This document shows, piece after piece, positions 1-19,943 of a stretch of DNA of 64,000 nucleotides. Positions within the stretch are counted from its first letter, which is position 1. Each line of letters opens with the position of its first letter. Source of the DNA: Allodiplogaster sudhausi (lineage: Eukaryota > Nematoda > Chromadorea > Rhabditida > Diplogasteridae); contig CALZFC010000043.1 in assembly GCA_945643635.1 (NCBI GenBank), forward strand, positions 413,501-477,500, written 5' to 3'. The notes below the pieces were generated by a model. It did not search any database. It worked only from the letters and a program-made list of their open reading frames with translations, and was not told the origin of the DNA. The translations under genes and the position numbers were made by a program.

Positions 1-27
1 GGCTAGCAAAGATTTCGTAAAACCTAG

Positions 28-152
28 AAGACGACGAAGATGAAGACGAGCGAGACGATGAGCCAGAAGAAGAAGAGGACGAAGATGACGAGGAAGACCT
101 CGACTTCCGATCGCTTCGTTTGTCCACCATATCTTGGATATCACCATGGTAA
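28..152 (+). CDS. 3'-terminal exon of a truncated gene, acidic C-terminus
   Basis: One open frame runs from a possible AG acceptor at 26-27 to a TAA at 150-152. It encodes a strongly acidic stretch (runs of D and E from about base 30 to 105) followed by a short tail ending ISPW. The frame is closed upstream by a TAA at 18-20, so this can only be the last exon of a gene whose body lies left of the window. Acidic tails like this occur in many nuclear and chaperone-like proteins. The family cannot be named from this piece. Confidence 0.4.
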
Positions 153-607
153 AGCAAGAATGAAAGTACAACGACAGCTATTATTCGATAGCATCATATT
201 TAAGCAAGGTTTCGGCGCTAGCAAATGCATTTCGAATGAGCAGTGCTGGACCGCCCTGTAGACACTTTTCGCACATCTCTGATCTTACCGTATAAATCCA
301 CAAATTCACCGTCGATGCAATTAAGCAGAAAATAGCACCACACACACCAAATCGACACTGCTTACCCACACTATATATACGCCGTTCTGCAGCTCCGTTG
401 ACTGAATCTGCACGAGAAACATATCTCCCGTACTACAATTTGTTGTTGACTGTTGTCTCTTTGGAAGAAATCGCCTTCGGATTTTATGGTTGCATTTACA
501 ACTTTAACATGACAGGAACATAAATGGCATAGAATAAATGGACACATTGAGGGGATATGAGAAAGAAGCTTGTGCAAGTACAAAAGGGTAAGGGAATAAA
601 CTAGAAT

Positions 608-1689
608 TCAACAGCCTCCGACTCTCAGCGCCAATTCAATAATCTCTAGTACTTCGCGAATTTCTTGGAGGTTTTCAGTCTCGGTTAGCCTCTTCGCAAG
701 ATATTCCAGCTTAGCATCGACTGCTCGCATTACGATCTCCCTACCTTTAAGCCGATGAGGCACTGTCTAAAAACATCTTTACATACCTCTCTTAAATTCT
801 GCGAAATGTCACACCTTCAGCGAATGTTGAAATCGACTGGAACTGGCGCCTTTTCTCGTTAGCGTCTCCATTTTTTCCTCGGCAGTCATTGTCGAAAAAG
901 GGAGACCATTCAGCGGGATTGACACGACCTGCCTTTCGGGCGCGACACAATTTCCATCTTGGAAACAACAAAACTAAAATGCGGCCAGAAAAGCTCCCAA
1001 ATACAGAAAAACGAACTTGAGTTTTTGAAGTCGCATGCGGCGCAGAACCTCTTTCCTTTGTCTTCCATCAGAATTCCCTGAATAGAAACATATTAAAGGA
1101 ATGCAAAAAGAAAAAGAAACAGAAACCCCGCAATGGCAGTATGCATCTAGCATAGTAATGCCGCGAAGGAGATGCTCTCCCATCCTCTTCGATACTTCAT
1201 CTCGGAATTCGGAGCAGTTTGTCCCATTCGAAGATGTAGCAGTGTTGAAGGAAATGTCTTCCAAAGAAGCTGAATAGTAGCATACAATACCCAGACGTTT
1301 AATCATATTCTGTGAGAGAACGCACCAGCAGCTTCTTCCTCCTTTCTCAGCTCGCACTCAATGCAAGTCCTCTTTCCAGAACGATCTTCCATCAGAATAC
1401 CCTAACGATAAAACTATAGGCATGAACTCTGCAAGAAACAAGCAAATAACTCACGCCACAACCGCAGTAGGTGTCTAGCATAGTGACACCTCTAAGGAGC
1501 AACTCGCCCATTCTCTTCGAAACCAGATCTCGAAATTCTGGCGTAGTAGTCTGTTCGCGAGGCTTCAGAAACACTTTTTAGCCGGTTTTTAAGATTTTTC
1601 CATTCGTTAAAAAAAACCAAGTAGAAGCCATAACAATTCCAGTAGAACAATTACAAGTGAATACTAACTCCGGTGTTGAGCGGAGCCAT
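608..1689 (-). CDS. ZNRD2: ZNRD2 (SSSCA1/p27)-like zinc-ribbon protein with duplicated ribbon
   Basis: Seven exons join in frame: complement(608..736, 815..957, 1017..1077, 1127..1269, 1326..1401, 1455..1550, 1669..1689), 222 aa. Two copies of the Auto_anti-p27 zinc-ribbon module occur: SKRMGELLLRGVTMLD then YCGCGGILMEDRSGKRTC, and SKRMGEHLLRGITMLD then YCHCGGILMEDKGKRFCAAC. The C-terminal part (AKRLTETENLQ, ELALRVGG) matches the helical tail of human ZNRD2 (about 199 aa, one ribbon). Each ribbon is split by an intron at the same codon (before GILMED), which points to a two-exon tandem duplication. The first metal-binding knuckle is CxC in both copies instead of the usual CxxC. ZNRD2 is a small tankyrase-binding/centromere-associated protein in vertebrates; its role here is inferred. 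It is divergently arranged with the SMARCE1 gene. Confidence 0.75.
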
Positions 1690-2101
1690 GCCTGGGCGAG
1701 TGGGACAGAAATGCTCTTTCTTCTCCTTAAATGGCCGATGGACCATAAAGAAGTGGGCTCTTGCCTTCGGAGAACCTCGAGCAATTCAACTACTACCTGA
1801 ACTAATGGAAAGGGTACTCAAACTGGCAATCACGCGTATCGTTAAAAGAAGTTGTCGTGAACAAATATTTAACAATATAAAATGTTTTGTGGGTGCCAAG
1901 ACTCAGTAAGGGCTGACATGTTCCAAAATGTGCAGGTTAGCGACTTATACTAAATATCATCCGCACTTACACCATATCTATGAACCGGATTATTCAATAC
2001 GACAATGTCTCAGCTAAAAATGAAGCCTGGCTTGTAACTTTGACATTATGGCTTAAAAAAAAGTATTTCAGAAGATTATTGAGGCGACCGCTTTAAGAAG
2101 T
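1690..2101. promoter_or_regulatory. 412-bp spacer between divergent ZNRD2 and SMARCE1 genes
   Basis: This spacer separates the start codons of two head-to-head genes and must hold both 5' UTRs and promoters, or one bidirectional promoter. I see no convincing TATA box or other named site. It has no supported coding sequence; short ORFs across it are antisense shadows. Confidence 0.35.
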
Positions 2102-3337
2102 ATGTTCCGGCACCCTCAGAATTTATCTCGTCAAGCCAACTCGGTTAGTTTTTTTTTAAACTCTAGTTAAGTGTTTAAATTTATTTTCTCCTATATTGGA
2201 AGGTTGAACCGAGGAAGCTGCCCGATCCGCCCCTTCCTCCTTACATACGTTACTGTCGCAAGCAGTGGCAGATAATTCGATCCGAAAATAACGGGCTGCA
2301 ATTATGGGAGATATCAAACCTTATCAAGAGCAATTGGCATAATTTGCCTGAGATCGAGAGAGATGCGTTTCAGAGGGAATTCGATTCTGAAATGGTTAGC
2401 CTCTTCCAGGAGTGTTCTTGTATGGTGAAAGGTGGAATTCAGATAGAGTATGAGAAGCAAACTCGGCAGCAGAGCGGGAGCTTGGCCGTCTCCACTGCAA
2501 TCAAGGCGAGAGTGAAGGGGAGCAAGGCAAAAGACGCAGGAACTACTTCTGTCGTCCGCGCAACCCCTGAGGAGGATGAGCAGAATCCGAGTGAACTGAC
2601 CATTCGACGAACTCATGCCGTTCGGTCAACTCCTTTTCTCTTTTTTCCTCTGTCATTCGTTGCAATGACATCCTTGTAGCTTCGACCGTAACCACCGCCT
2701 CGTCGTGGATCTATTCAATGCTACGTCGGTCTTTGACTCTCGCTTCGTGGTCCCGAAGAAGCGTCTCCAACTTCTGCAACGACAAGCGCACAATCTCGAA
2801 CTCCATCGCAACAAACTTGAAGACGAACTGACCAAGTTGGAGGAATCCTTCATATCTAAGAAGCGACAATTGATGAGAAGCTCTGCTGAGTTTGAGTCGC
2901 AGCTGAAGAAGGTCGGTTCCAGGCCATCTTCTTTGCATTTTATAGTTTGGCCTGTCGAATATAGCGGTAATAATTCTTTGTTTTCTATCTCGCAATAAAC
3001 ACAGTATACTCTTGTTGAGGTGTGTGAGGAGAAGGCAGAAGTGAGCGAAGAAGGATTCGCTGAGATGGTTGGGGAATGGGAGAAGAAGCTCGCTGCTTGT
3101 TATATCGAGTACAAGAAGAAGCGAGAGCTTGTCGACCAAGCACTTGGTTCATTTTGAGTTAAAGTTAATCAGATCCGCGTATCAATTTTTTTAATGATGT
3201 TTTCGTGATTTCTTGCAGCGGCAGAAAGAGAGGAGCTGGCCAAAACGACTCCTCTCCTCTATGCGATGACCATGGCTTCTTCTCCTTCCTCAACCACTGA
3301 GCCGTCTATGGCAACATCTTCCTCATTTACTGTATAA
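2102..3337 (+). CDS. SMARCE1: SMARCE1/BAF57 (Dalao) HMG-box subunit of SWI/SNF
   Basis: Five exons join in frame: 2102..2143, 2203..2624, 2680..2911, 3005..3146, 3219..3337, 318 aa. The N-terminal HMG box starts near residue 15 (KLPDPPLPPYIRYCRKQW, then LWEISNLIKSNWHNL) and matches the BAF57 box in sequence and in its position near the N-terminus. The second conserved block follows the exon 2/3 junction (RFDRNHRLVVDLFNA, then a coiled coil with KKRLQLLQRQAHNLELHRNK), as in human SMARCE1. BAF57 is a DNA-bending core subunit of BAF chromatin remodelling complexes in the nucleus. The human protein (411 aa) has a longer N-terminus and acidic tail; here the start lies 14 codons before the box and the tail is short and Ser/Thr-rich. 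Introns are 55-93 nt. Confidence 0.88.
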
Positions 3338-4172
3338 ATGTAGTACGAATAGTCAATGTTTACTCTCGCTCTAACATGCAGCATAATTATTCTCATCCGA
3401 ATGATCTCACAATTAATATGATGGTATTGACCTCTCCGTGTTCTTTCCGCTAGTCTTACTGCTGCTTGCCTCTTATGCATGGGAAGATACCGTCTTCGAT
3501 GTCGTTGTTATTTGTGAATCTCACAATCCATCCATAAGTAACTATAATAGATCTCGGTACTCACTCCTTTGATCTCTTCTGTTTGTATTGAATGCGATAA
3601 AAGGATGCCCGGAAGGGGTCTCTGTTGGGGTATCAGAGAGCAGTGGGGTTTAGACTCGCGTTTTCTGGCAGTTTGACTTTCTACAGACTAATAAACAAGA
3701 GTCACACGGCCCTCCAAACCGCGCGGTCATTTGGGCTTATTTGGGCAGCTACGCTGATACGCAGTTTTCATTTGAACATTAAAAGCGCAGGCTACATAAA
3801 CGATTATACTGTAAAAAGTACCGTAGTTTCGCGGCTTTTTCCGTATAAAAACTAAATTCTCTAAGGCTATTCCGTTCGTAATTCTTAAATTCAGCCTCCG
3901 TTATTTATTTTTGTGACGCATTTAGTATTCTATTTCAGAGAATTTTACCCAAATCGAATTCCGATTTGGACAACGTAGTCAGAAGCTGAGCACTTTTTAT
4001 TCCCCCATTATAGTTATGGTTCTTTATTCGTTCACTAATTCGTTGTCTGATCTTCTTCTCCGCTGAATGCTACAGGAGAATTGTATTGAATGCTTGAAGT
4101 GCGCACTTTGATTACTTGATGCTTGTAACGAAATAGGAGATCCAAAAGTGGAATTTTCCAGCTGAATTAGTG
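3338..4172. other. Intergenic, contains remnant of a dispersed repeat
   Basis: No supported gene. Around 3691-3730 the sequence reads CACGGCCCTCCAAACCGCGC, close to the left end of the TIR element at 30,531 (CACGGACCTTCAAACCGCGC). No matching right terminus is visible, so this looks like a degraded copy of the same family. Confidence 0.35.
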
Positions 4173-4428
4173 ATGGCAGCCGACAATTCGAGCCCGAGCC
4201 CCGCCAATGATGTCTGTGAGATCGACATGCCGGTTGGAATAGTCGTCTCTTATGCAATACATGAGAATATCATTGCAGCGACCACGTGGCCGTGTCAAAG
4301 TCTGCATGGCTTTGATGTTGCTGAAGGAGCTGTTGGCTATCGAGGAAGTGGTCAATCTCATCAAGGAACTCGCTCCTGAAAAGTATTACGAAGCACTCCG
4401 ACTCATTGAAGCCAACGACCTCCCTTGA
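4173..4428 (+). CDS. Possible two-exon 69-aa protein of unknown function
   Basis: An ATG at 4173 opens 20 codons, then a 46-nt GT-AG intron (4233-4278) joins in phase 0 to a second exon ending in TGA at 4426-4428. The product has a polar N-terminus, a short basic patch (RPRGRVKVC) and two predicted helices (LLKELLAIEEVVNLIKEL and PEKYYEALRLIEAN). The intron size and in-frame join fit its neighbours, and the second exon has a protein-like composition. I do not recognise the family. A larger gene using only the second exon is the main alternative. Confidence 0.4.
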
Positions 4429-11921
<7,493 letters not shown>

Positions 11922-12742
11922 TCAATGTTTATTTTGTAATTGAATTTTTATGCTAGGCTTACTGAGAATAGAATTGACTACTTCTTCTGCAACTTCGACC
12001 CTTGTTTCTTCATATCCGTTATTCTGACTCACTTCACTTAGTTTTTGACTTTCTTCCTTTCATTCCACAAGACTGGTCAACTTCTTTCTTTTTCACTTTC
12101 CCATCTGATGACTCATTCTATTTGATCTGAGATATGCAAACAAATAAACATTCCAATTCGTCCTTTGCAACCAAGGGCGTCAAGGCTCAAGAAAAACGTG
12201 TAAGGTAGAGATGAAAGATACAGAAGAATAAAGAAAGACAGAGGGACACAGAAAATGAAGAGAGAATCGAGAGAGAAAGAGGGAGAGGGACGCAAAAAAG
12301 GAAGAGAGTCTTACTCTTGAAGGCGAGGATGTGGCAGAATGTGTATAGACATTTGTACAGTGTGTTGAGCAAACTGGTTGCGCGTCTCAAAGTAAAAATA
12401 TTCTCACGGTTAGCTTATCGCACTCTTGTGAGAGGAAATGAACTCTGTAGGAACAGTAAAGAAAAAGCTCGAGAAATAGTAGAAAAAAGCGGAGAAGGAG
12501 AGAGAGAGAGAAGATAGGTATAGAAAGAGAAAGAGAAGGAGAGAGAGAGGGAGAGAAAAGCGAAGGAGAGAGAGAAAAGGAGAGAGAATAGATGGAGAGT
12601 GAGAAATATGTAGATGGAGAGAAAGAGAAAGAGAAGGATAAAGGGAAGGAGAGAGAGAAAGAGTAGGATAAAGAGAAGGAGAGGGAAAGAGAGAAATGTA
12701 AAGCCGCAGAAAGGCTGAGAAGGAGCAGGTAAATAGGTCGGG
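11922..12742. repeat. Intergenic spacer with GA-rich tract
   Basis: About 820 bp between the TRPM2-like stop codon and the esterase-like gene. From roughly 12,200 to 12,720 the plus strand is imperfect GA/GAA purine repeat. No coding sequence is supported; the minus-strand Ser/Leu/Phe-rich frames are repeat translations. Confidence 0.6.
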
Positions 12743-15700
12743 ATGCTTTCCGAAGTCAGTACCACAACCCCCGTCGGAATGGCGGCTCTCTTCCATTGCA
12801 TTTTGCTTGTGTTCTTAGCGTGTAGAGAAGGTGCGGCAGAAGAACGTTATGTGTCAGTGCAGACTTCCAGGGGCACTGTGCAGGGAACGAGAGTCGATTA
12901 TGGTGGGCAGGAATTTCATCATTCATTATTTACTATTATTTAACAATTTCATATACACGCTATTTGGAAATAACTGACCGAATTGTCGAACTCTTCTATT
13001 ATGGAAGCTCGTACGGTCACTTCGTTCCCTCCGTCGCTCTCCATAACCTCGCTCTCTCAGATGCTCGCTATTTCTAGGCAACGACCGTAACCAACTGTAC
13101 TATGGCTCAGCCAACTGCTTCCTGGGAGTGCCGTACGCTCAGCCTCCCACTGGCCAACTCCGCTTTCAGGCGAGTGAAGATGTCATTGACAGTGACGTTC
13201 ATTCAAGGGTCTATAGGAACCTCGAGAGCCCACGACCTTCCAATCAGTCCACGATGCAACTTATCTGAGAGGCCGATGTGTTCAGCCAGGAGGAGCCCAG
13301 CAAGCGGGACCAGTCAGCGAGGACTGCCTCTATCTCAACATCTTCAGCAACAACGTAGATAGCTCTGCATAGCTAACACATTTTTAATCTTTGAAAATGA
13401 ATTATTTGACAGGTAGGGAAGAACACTCTCGCAGCAGTAATGATCTTCATTTCTGGAGAAGGAGGACTGAGCCAGGGAGGAGCTAATGCTGCAGACATTC
13501 CAGGCAATGCATCTTCATTTCTTTATTCTCAACTTTCCCCCACTTCCAGGTACAATCCGTAATCTCGTTTCTCGTGGAGTTGTGGTTGTCACTCTGCAGT
13601 ATCGCCTTGGAGCGCTTGGTTTGCATAATGTTTCACTTATCGATTTGAATCCTGAGTTCGGGTTCCGTGGGTAGGCTGCATGTTTTATTCTTCATTGAAG
13701 ACTTACCGAAGTTCTTGAAATGCCAGGATTTCTTGCTGCGCAGTCCTCGGGGATTCCAGCGAATCTCGGAATGCTCGACCAAGTCCAGGCACTTCGATGG
13801 ATTCAAATGGAGATCCGACACTTTGGAGGTGACCAGCCATGACAGCCAAGAATAAGGAGAGAATCCCTCTTGAACCCGCAGGCGATCCTTCGAAGATGAC
13901 TGTTTGTGGCAGTTCGGATGGAGCTTGTGCTGTGGCTGCCTTGGCCTATTCACCCGTCTCAAGAAGTTACTTCTTTTTAATCTTTTATTTCTAAAGGTAA
14001 CTGAAATACATGGACAATGTATGAAAATACACATATCTTTAACTTGAGATCTGTTCCAACAAGCGATTCTTCAAAGTGGAAGTATCTACTCGTGTTATGC
14101 AGATGTCCCCCAGCTTGGCCCAATGGCGCCTACGCCAACTCTCAATTACAACCCCGGACTGCCATACACTCCGATTAACTCTAACAATTACAATGACAAC
14201 CAAAATAACAACAATAATAATAACAATATGGGAGGACCTTCACAGCAGTACCCTCCATCAAGACAATTCACTCCCGCCCCTCCACCTTCACTGGATGCCA
14301 GTCAAGAACTCGCCATGCAGGTCATTCAACACAATGTTTTCCACTTGAGATGTACATGTAGATATGTATGTATCTTTTTAGCTGTGCAATATCAGTGAGT
14401 CTCAATGGGCGAATGGAGAATTGGAGAGGCTACGGCCTTGCTTGCAGTCCCTTTCTGTTGATGTCTTCATTCAAATGCAAGGAGTAAGTTCCATTTGGCT
14501 GCTCACTAAAATGTCGTTTCTTGTACTACAGACGCGTCAAAGCAAATGGCTAATCGTCCGTGATAACTCATTCATTCCGAATTCTTTGGACCAGCTTCAA
14601 CCCCCGCGAATCCCGATTGTACTCGGCACTGTCCAAGACGAAGATGCCGACTACGGTAACTCTTTCTCTCGCTGCAGGACCTGACTTACGTTCTTAGCAT
14701 TCAAACTGGTTGCGAACGGAGAAGCGGCTGGAAAAGACAGCCAACAGCTCTTCAATGGATGGTTTGTCGACTTCGCCAAGAAAAATAAGATTGACGGACC
14801 AGCGGCCAATCAGGTCAGTTCACCCTCTTTTGCCGGAAAATATTTTTTTTTGTTAGCCAGTCCTTTATCTCGTGATTAACGTAAAGCTCTACAGATTCGG
14901 GATATCATTGGAACAAATTACAACGTCTCGACGGGTGGGTCTAATGGAAGCGGATACGTGCGTTGTTTTGTTCCGTTCTTTCCTCCATTTTCTCTCATAC
15001 CACTCTCTTTGCAGAATAACCAACCACCAGCCAACTATAATGGCAACAACAGAAATGATTCGCCGAATTATGGAAACACTTTCAACCAAGGCTACAACAA
15101 TATGAATGAGCAACAAGGATACAACAATTATAATAATGGAAATGGACAGAATCAAGGAGCAGGAAGGGGAGGGCAAGGGATGTCGCAGCTGCCTCAAGGA
15201 CCAGGAAGGGGAGGGCAAGAGCTGCCTCCAAGCACTCTTCAAGCTTTGCAGCTCATCACGCATGTAGGCTTGAAGATAAGGAAAGCATTCGAATCTTGCT
15301 CTATCATAATCAAAAAAACCCAGATCTCTTCGGACTCGTCTGGAATTGCTCAGTCAGTGGCCCAGTTGACTGCGATGCAAGCGGTGGGCTCGCAAGTACA
15401 TGTATACCAGTTCACTCACGTCTCACAGATCGGAAGAGGCCAAATTCCGACGGTCGCTCCGTGGATGCGTCAGTGAAGAGGAGAGGGAGCAGGGGCAGAG
15501 AGGGGGGGGGGGCAGAGAGAGGAGAGGGGCAGAGAGAGGAGAGGGGGCAGAGAAGAGAGACAGCAGGGGCAGAGAGAGGAGAGAAGAGGGGACTATTAGG
15601 TGGTTGCAGCTGTATTCCGCGGCCAGGATCAGATGTTCCTGTTCATGACGGAGACGGTCTGGAACGGCGCGCAGCCGACCTCTGCTGACATTCGAGTGGC

Positions 15701-15934
15701 TGACGAGATGGGCACTCGCTGGACCGAATTTGCCAAGAATGGGTTGCTGAATCCTGAGTCCGCTTAATAAATGAGACGGTGATTTTGCAGACAAGTCAGT
15801 GGCTGGCAACCAACCCCTCCGAATAGCTACAACTACTGCCAACTCAACGCGCAGCCAAGGATGCAACCAAACTACGCATACCAAGCAAGGACAGTCTTCA
15901 ATGATAAAGTCTACCCACTTGTGCAACAGGTATG

Positions 15935-15969
<35 letters not shown>

Positions 15970-16264
15970 GAAGTCAGAGAGGGAGGGAGGGAGAGAGATT
16001 GTGTGAGAGAGAGAGGAAGTCAGAGCGTGGAGAAAGCGAGAAGGAGAGAGAGAGAAGGAGAGAGAGCAAGATGCGAGCGTGGTGAAAATACGAAAATGGG
16101 ATGAGTTAGAGAATTCTGGGAGGGTAAGTAGAAGCAAAGACATGCAGCATTCTCTTGAGACGCAAGAGAATGCGAATGTATTCGTCCACTCCAATGACGG
16201 GCCGCAGTCTTGGTCTATCTCCTTCTCCATCCCTTACAACGGTCAGCCGCTCAATCGCAAGTAG
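12743..16264 (+). CDS. Secreted cholinesterase-like protein (carboxylesterase type B fold), catalytic His replaced
   Basis: Exons read in frame include 12743..12902, 13078..13169, 13217..13354, 13413..13503, 13550..13666, 13727..13828, 13882..13965, 14049..14320, 14382..14483, 14532..14655, 14698..14813, 14895..14957, 15015..15263, then exons to a TAG at 16262. A signal peptide (MAALFHCILLVFLAC; the second ATG at 12,779 is also possible) precedes family blocks: FLGVPYAQPPTGQLRF, SEDCLYLNIFS, VVVVTLQYRLGALG, NLGMLDQVQALRWI, nucleophile elbow VCGSSDGA (GxSxG kept) and LFQQAILQSGS. The acid residue lies in LGTVQDEDADY. The His block reads APWMPVFRGQDQMFLF, where cholinesterases have the catalytic His at the Arg, so activity is doubtful. 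Two Asn/Gln/Gly-rich low-complexity inserts (near 14,140-14,260 and 15,015-15,230) are unusual. No C-terminal membrane anchor is seen. Two introns use GC donors. Confidence 0.8.
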
Positions 16265-16890
16265 TCCGTCTTCTCGGCAGCTTCTTATTCTCTCTTCCTC
16301 TCTCTCTCTCTCTCTCTTCTCGGTTTTTCCTTGTCTCTCTCACAATCTGTCTCTGTTGCCCTCTATCTCTCGTGCTGTCTCTTCCTCAGTTTTGTTCGTT
16401 ATTCGCTCAAAGTGCTGGGCCTCTTGATGTCTTTCTAATTATATTCTGACGGTTAACAACACTTCTGATACGCATGCACATATCTCTCTCTTCGCTCAAT
16501 AATCAGAGAGCTATTTTTCGCTCTTTCACAACGAATAAACATTGTTGTTTCCTTTTACAAAATCAGTCAAGAATTGCAAATAATCAAGGGAGATCTGCAG
16601 ACGAGAAAAAAATAATTATTTTAATCACTTCTTCTTATCACGCAATTAGACGCATTATCGGGTACGAAGAGGTGAAGGTGGGGAGGTGGGAAGTAAGAAG
16701 AGAGGACAGAGAAACGGAGAGAGGTGGACACCGCTCTCTGGTATCACGCTACAGAATACGATAAGGAGATAACAGAGAGGGAGAGAGTAGGGAGAGAGAG
16801 ACTTGGGGAGGGAGAGAGTAAGAAGAAAGATATCAAAGGGACACGGACACGGCAACCTATGTCACGGATGGAGACACAAATGAGTGGTCG
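16265..16890. other. Intergenic spacer, purine-rich
   Basis: CT-rich on the left and GA-rich on the right (16,660-16,830). I see no gene. It must hold the ABCG promoter and 5' UTR. Confidence 0.5.
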
Positions 16891-19044
16891 ATGAGATGCA
16901 GTAATCAGGAAGCCAGAGTGAGCAACGCAGTGGGAATGCTGCCCTCGTCGATTTACCCGTCGCACGTCCCTCAGGGCAAGAATCTCTACTGGTCGTCCGT
17001 CTCAGTGACTGCGAGAGTGCAGAAGAAGAGTCTGAGTGAGAAGGCGTTGGCCAAGCAACGGAAGGTCAAGGATATCCTTCACAATGGTAAGTTGCTTCGC
17101 TGAGATGGCACGGCTTGTATTGACATGAATTGCAGTGAGTGGAATGGCTGAGAGCGGCAAGATTCTTGCAATCATGGGCAGCAGGCAAGAGAAACTCCTT
17201 GTATTCCTATTCACCATATGGATCCGTGCTCTTTATGCTTATCTTCTCTTGTTATTCATTCCTCTCATGCACAGCGGAGCGGGCAAGACAACTCTTCTGA
17301 ACGTCTTGACCCACCGAAACATCTCGACTGTCCATGTCACGGGTACAATTCTCCTCGATGGTCACAGAGTCAACAAGTACAAGCTAAGAGAGGTAAAGAG
17401 AAGCACAAGTCACTCGCCAAGCAAGCATCCACTCTCCATTTCATTCATTCTAATTATGCACCCATCAAAATTACAATCCACGAATTGAGATTAGCGCTTT
17501 CGTACAGCAGCAAGATCTATTCGTCGGAACTCTCACCGTCAGAGAACATCTTCGATTTATGGTGCCTATTTTCCCTGGCGCTACGCATATATATTTACTT
17601 TATAAATACATGCACATTTGCATGTTCATGCCAGGAAATGATGAATTCGTTCAGGCGAAGCTTAGAATGGGATCGGCCTATGCATCTTTTGAAAGAGAAG
17701 GAAGAGTTGAGGAAGTCATCAAAAAGGTTAATCAACAATTGAACAATGTGAAAATGAAGAAATCTGTGTGGTATTGGAGAGGAGAAATAAAAAGTAGAAA
17801 GAAAGAGATAAATGATTGGATGCAGATGGGACTGTCTGCGTGTGCAGATACAATGATTGGAGTACCCAACGCGATCAAAGGATTGTCGTGCGGAGAGCAG
17901 AAGAGACTGGCATTCGCATCCGAGGTAAACGGGTACTGAGTGAAGAAGATCCACCCTTCTTCCTAGATACTCACTTATCCATCCATTCTCTTCTGTGATG
18001 AACCAACTTCTGGACTCGATTCATTCATGGCTGGTCAATTATTTCGAGCACAGAACCGTAGATCCGGAATATCTTACCGAAATGAAAGTTGATCAGTGTG
18101 AAGAATGTTCAGCACATGTCGTGAAATGCCTGCGAGATCTCTCAGAGGGAGGAATGACTGTAGTCATTACCATTCATCAGCCATCTACCCAAGTCTTCAA
18201 CATGTTCCACAAGTCGGTTCAATCCTTCGTCACCCTCTCTTCTCCCCCTCTTTCTTCCTCCCCTCTCTCTTTCTCACTCTCTTTCTCCCTCTCTCTCTCT
18301 CTCTCTCTCGCTCTCCTTCTCTATCTACTTCTCTCTTTTTCCCTCCTTTTCTCCTTCCCTTCCTCCCTCTGCCTCTCTGTCGCTCTCAGTCTTTATCTCA
18401 TTAGCTCTCTCGCCCTCTCCTTCTCCCTCTCTTTCTCTATCTCTCACTCACTTTCTCTCTCTCGTTCTCACTCTCTTTCTTCTCTCTTTCTGCCTCTATT
18501 TCTTAATCTCTATCTCCTTGTCTCTCTCCCTCTCTTTCACCCTCTCGTTCTCCCTTTGTTTATCCCTTTTTCTCCCTCTCGATCGCTCACCCTCTCTATC
18601 CCCTTCTCCCTCTCTTTCTCCCTCTTCCTCTCTCCCCTCTCTATCTCATTCTCTCTCCCTCTCTTTCTCCCTCTTCCTCTCTCTCCCTTTCTATCTCCTT
18701 CTCTCTCCCTCCCTTTCTCCCTCTTCCTCTCTCTCTCCCTTGGTGTCCTGATTTTTCGTCAACTTTTTTCTTGATTTTTCGTCAATTGATTTTTTTTTAA
18801 ACCTTTTTTTAAGATTTTGATTTTTCGTCAACTCTTCCATAAATACTTGGAACAGTCAATGATGTTATTAAAAGTATCTATGGAAAAGTTGACGAAAAAT
18901 CAAAATCTTAAAAAAGTTTGACGAAAAATCAATTGACGAAAAATCAAGAAAAAAGTTGACGAAAAAACAATTGACGAAAAATCATTGACGAAAAATCATT
19001 GACGAAAAATCATGGAACCCTCTCCCTTTCTATCTCCTTCTCTC

Positions 19045-19086
<42 letters not shown>

Positions 19087-19885
19087 TCAGTGTTTGCCTA
19101 ATGGCATGTGGCCGTATCATCTACCTGGGAGCAGCAGACCAAGCAGTTCCTCTCTTTGCGTCGTGAGTTGCTAACCTCGCAGTGCTTACAAGTGAATGAT
19201 ATGAATTGAGAGTGGGCTTCGAGTGCCCCGCCTACTTCAACCCTGCTGATCATCTCATTCGCACTCTCGCAGTCATCGACAAGGACAAGCAAAACTCTCT
19301 GAAGAACATCGCTGTCAGTCTCTTTCTCGTCTTCAGAAGAGAACGACTCATTCCAGAAGATTCGAGATGCCTTCGTCAAGAGCGACGCAGGGCGAGTGTT
19401 GCAGGAGATTGGAAAGACCGAGAGAATTGGAACCGACAGTGAAGTCGGCCGAAGTTCAATAGCAGCTCCCTTCAAACAGAGGTCTCTCTCTCTCTCCGCT
19501 CTCATTCCACTCTCTCTCTCTCTCTCTCTCACTGTCTTCGTGCTGACATTCCCGCCAATCCGCTGCAGATACGCCGCCGGCTTCACAGCTCAGTTCTCAG
19601 CGCTGTTCACGCGAACCTTCATCAATGTGCTGCGGAATCCTCTGATTCTGAAGATTCGTGTCATTCAGACAATCGTAGGTCTTTTCTTTTGTAAAGGGAA
19701 GAAGAGAAAGAGTGGGAGGGAGAGATGGCGTTATCATTAGTATTATCATTATTCGTTGGGTCAGAATTTGTACGCATCGTAAGATTTAGTTAGACTGAAA
19801 TTATTTTCGTATATTTTAAATCTAAAACTATTGTATTTAGTTGTACATATCACGTAAGCATCGCTATGAGAGAAAGAAAAAGAGA

Positions 19886-19943
<58 letters not shown>

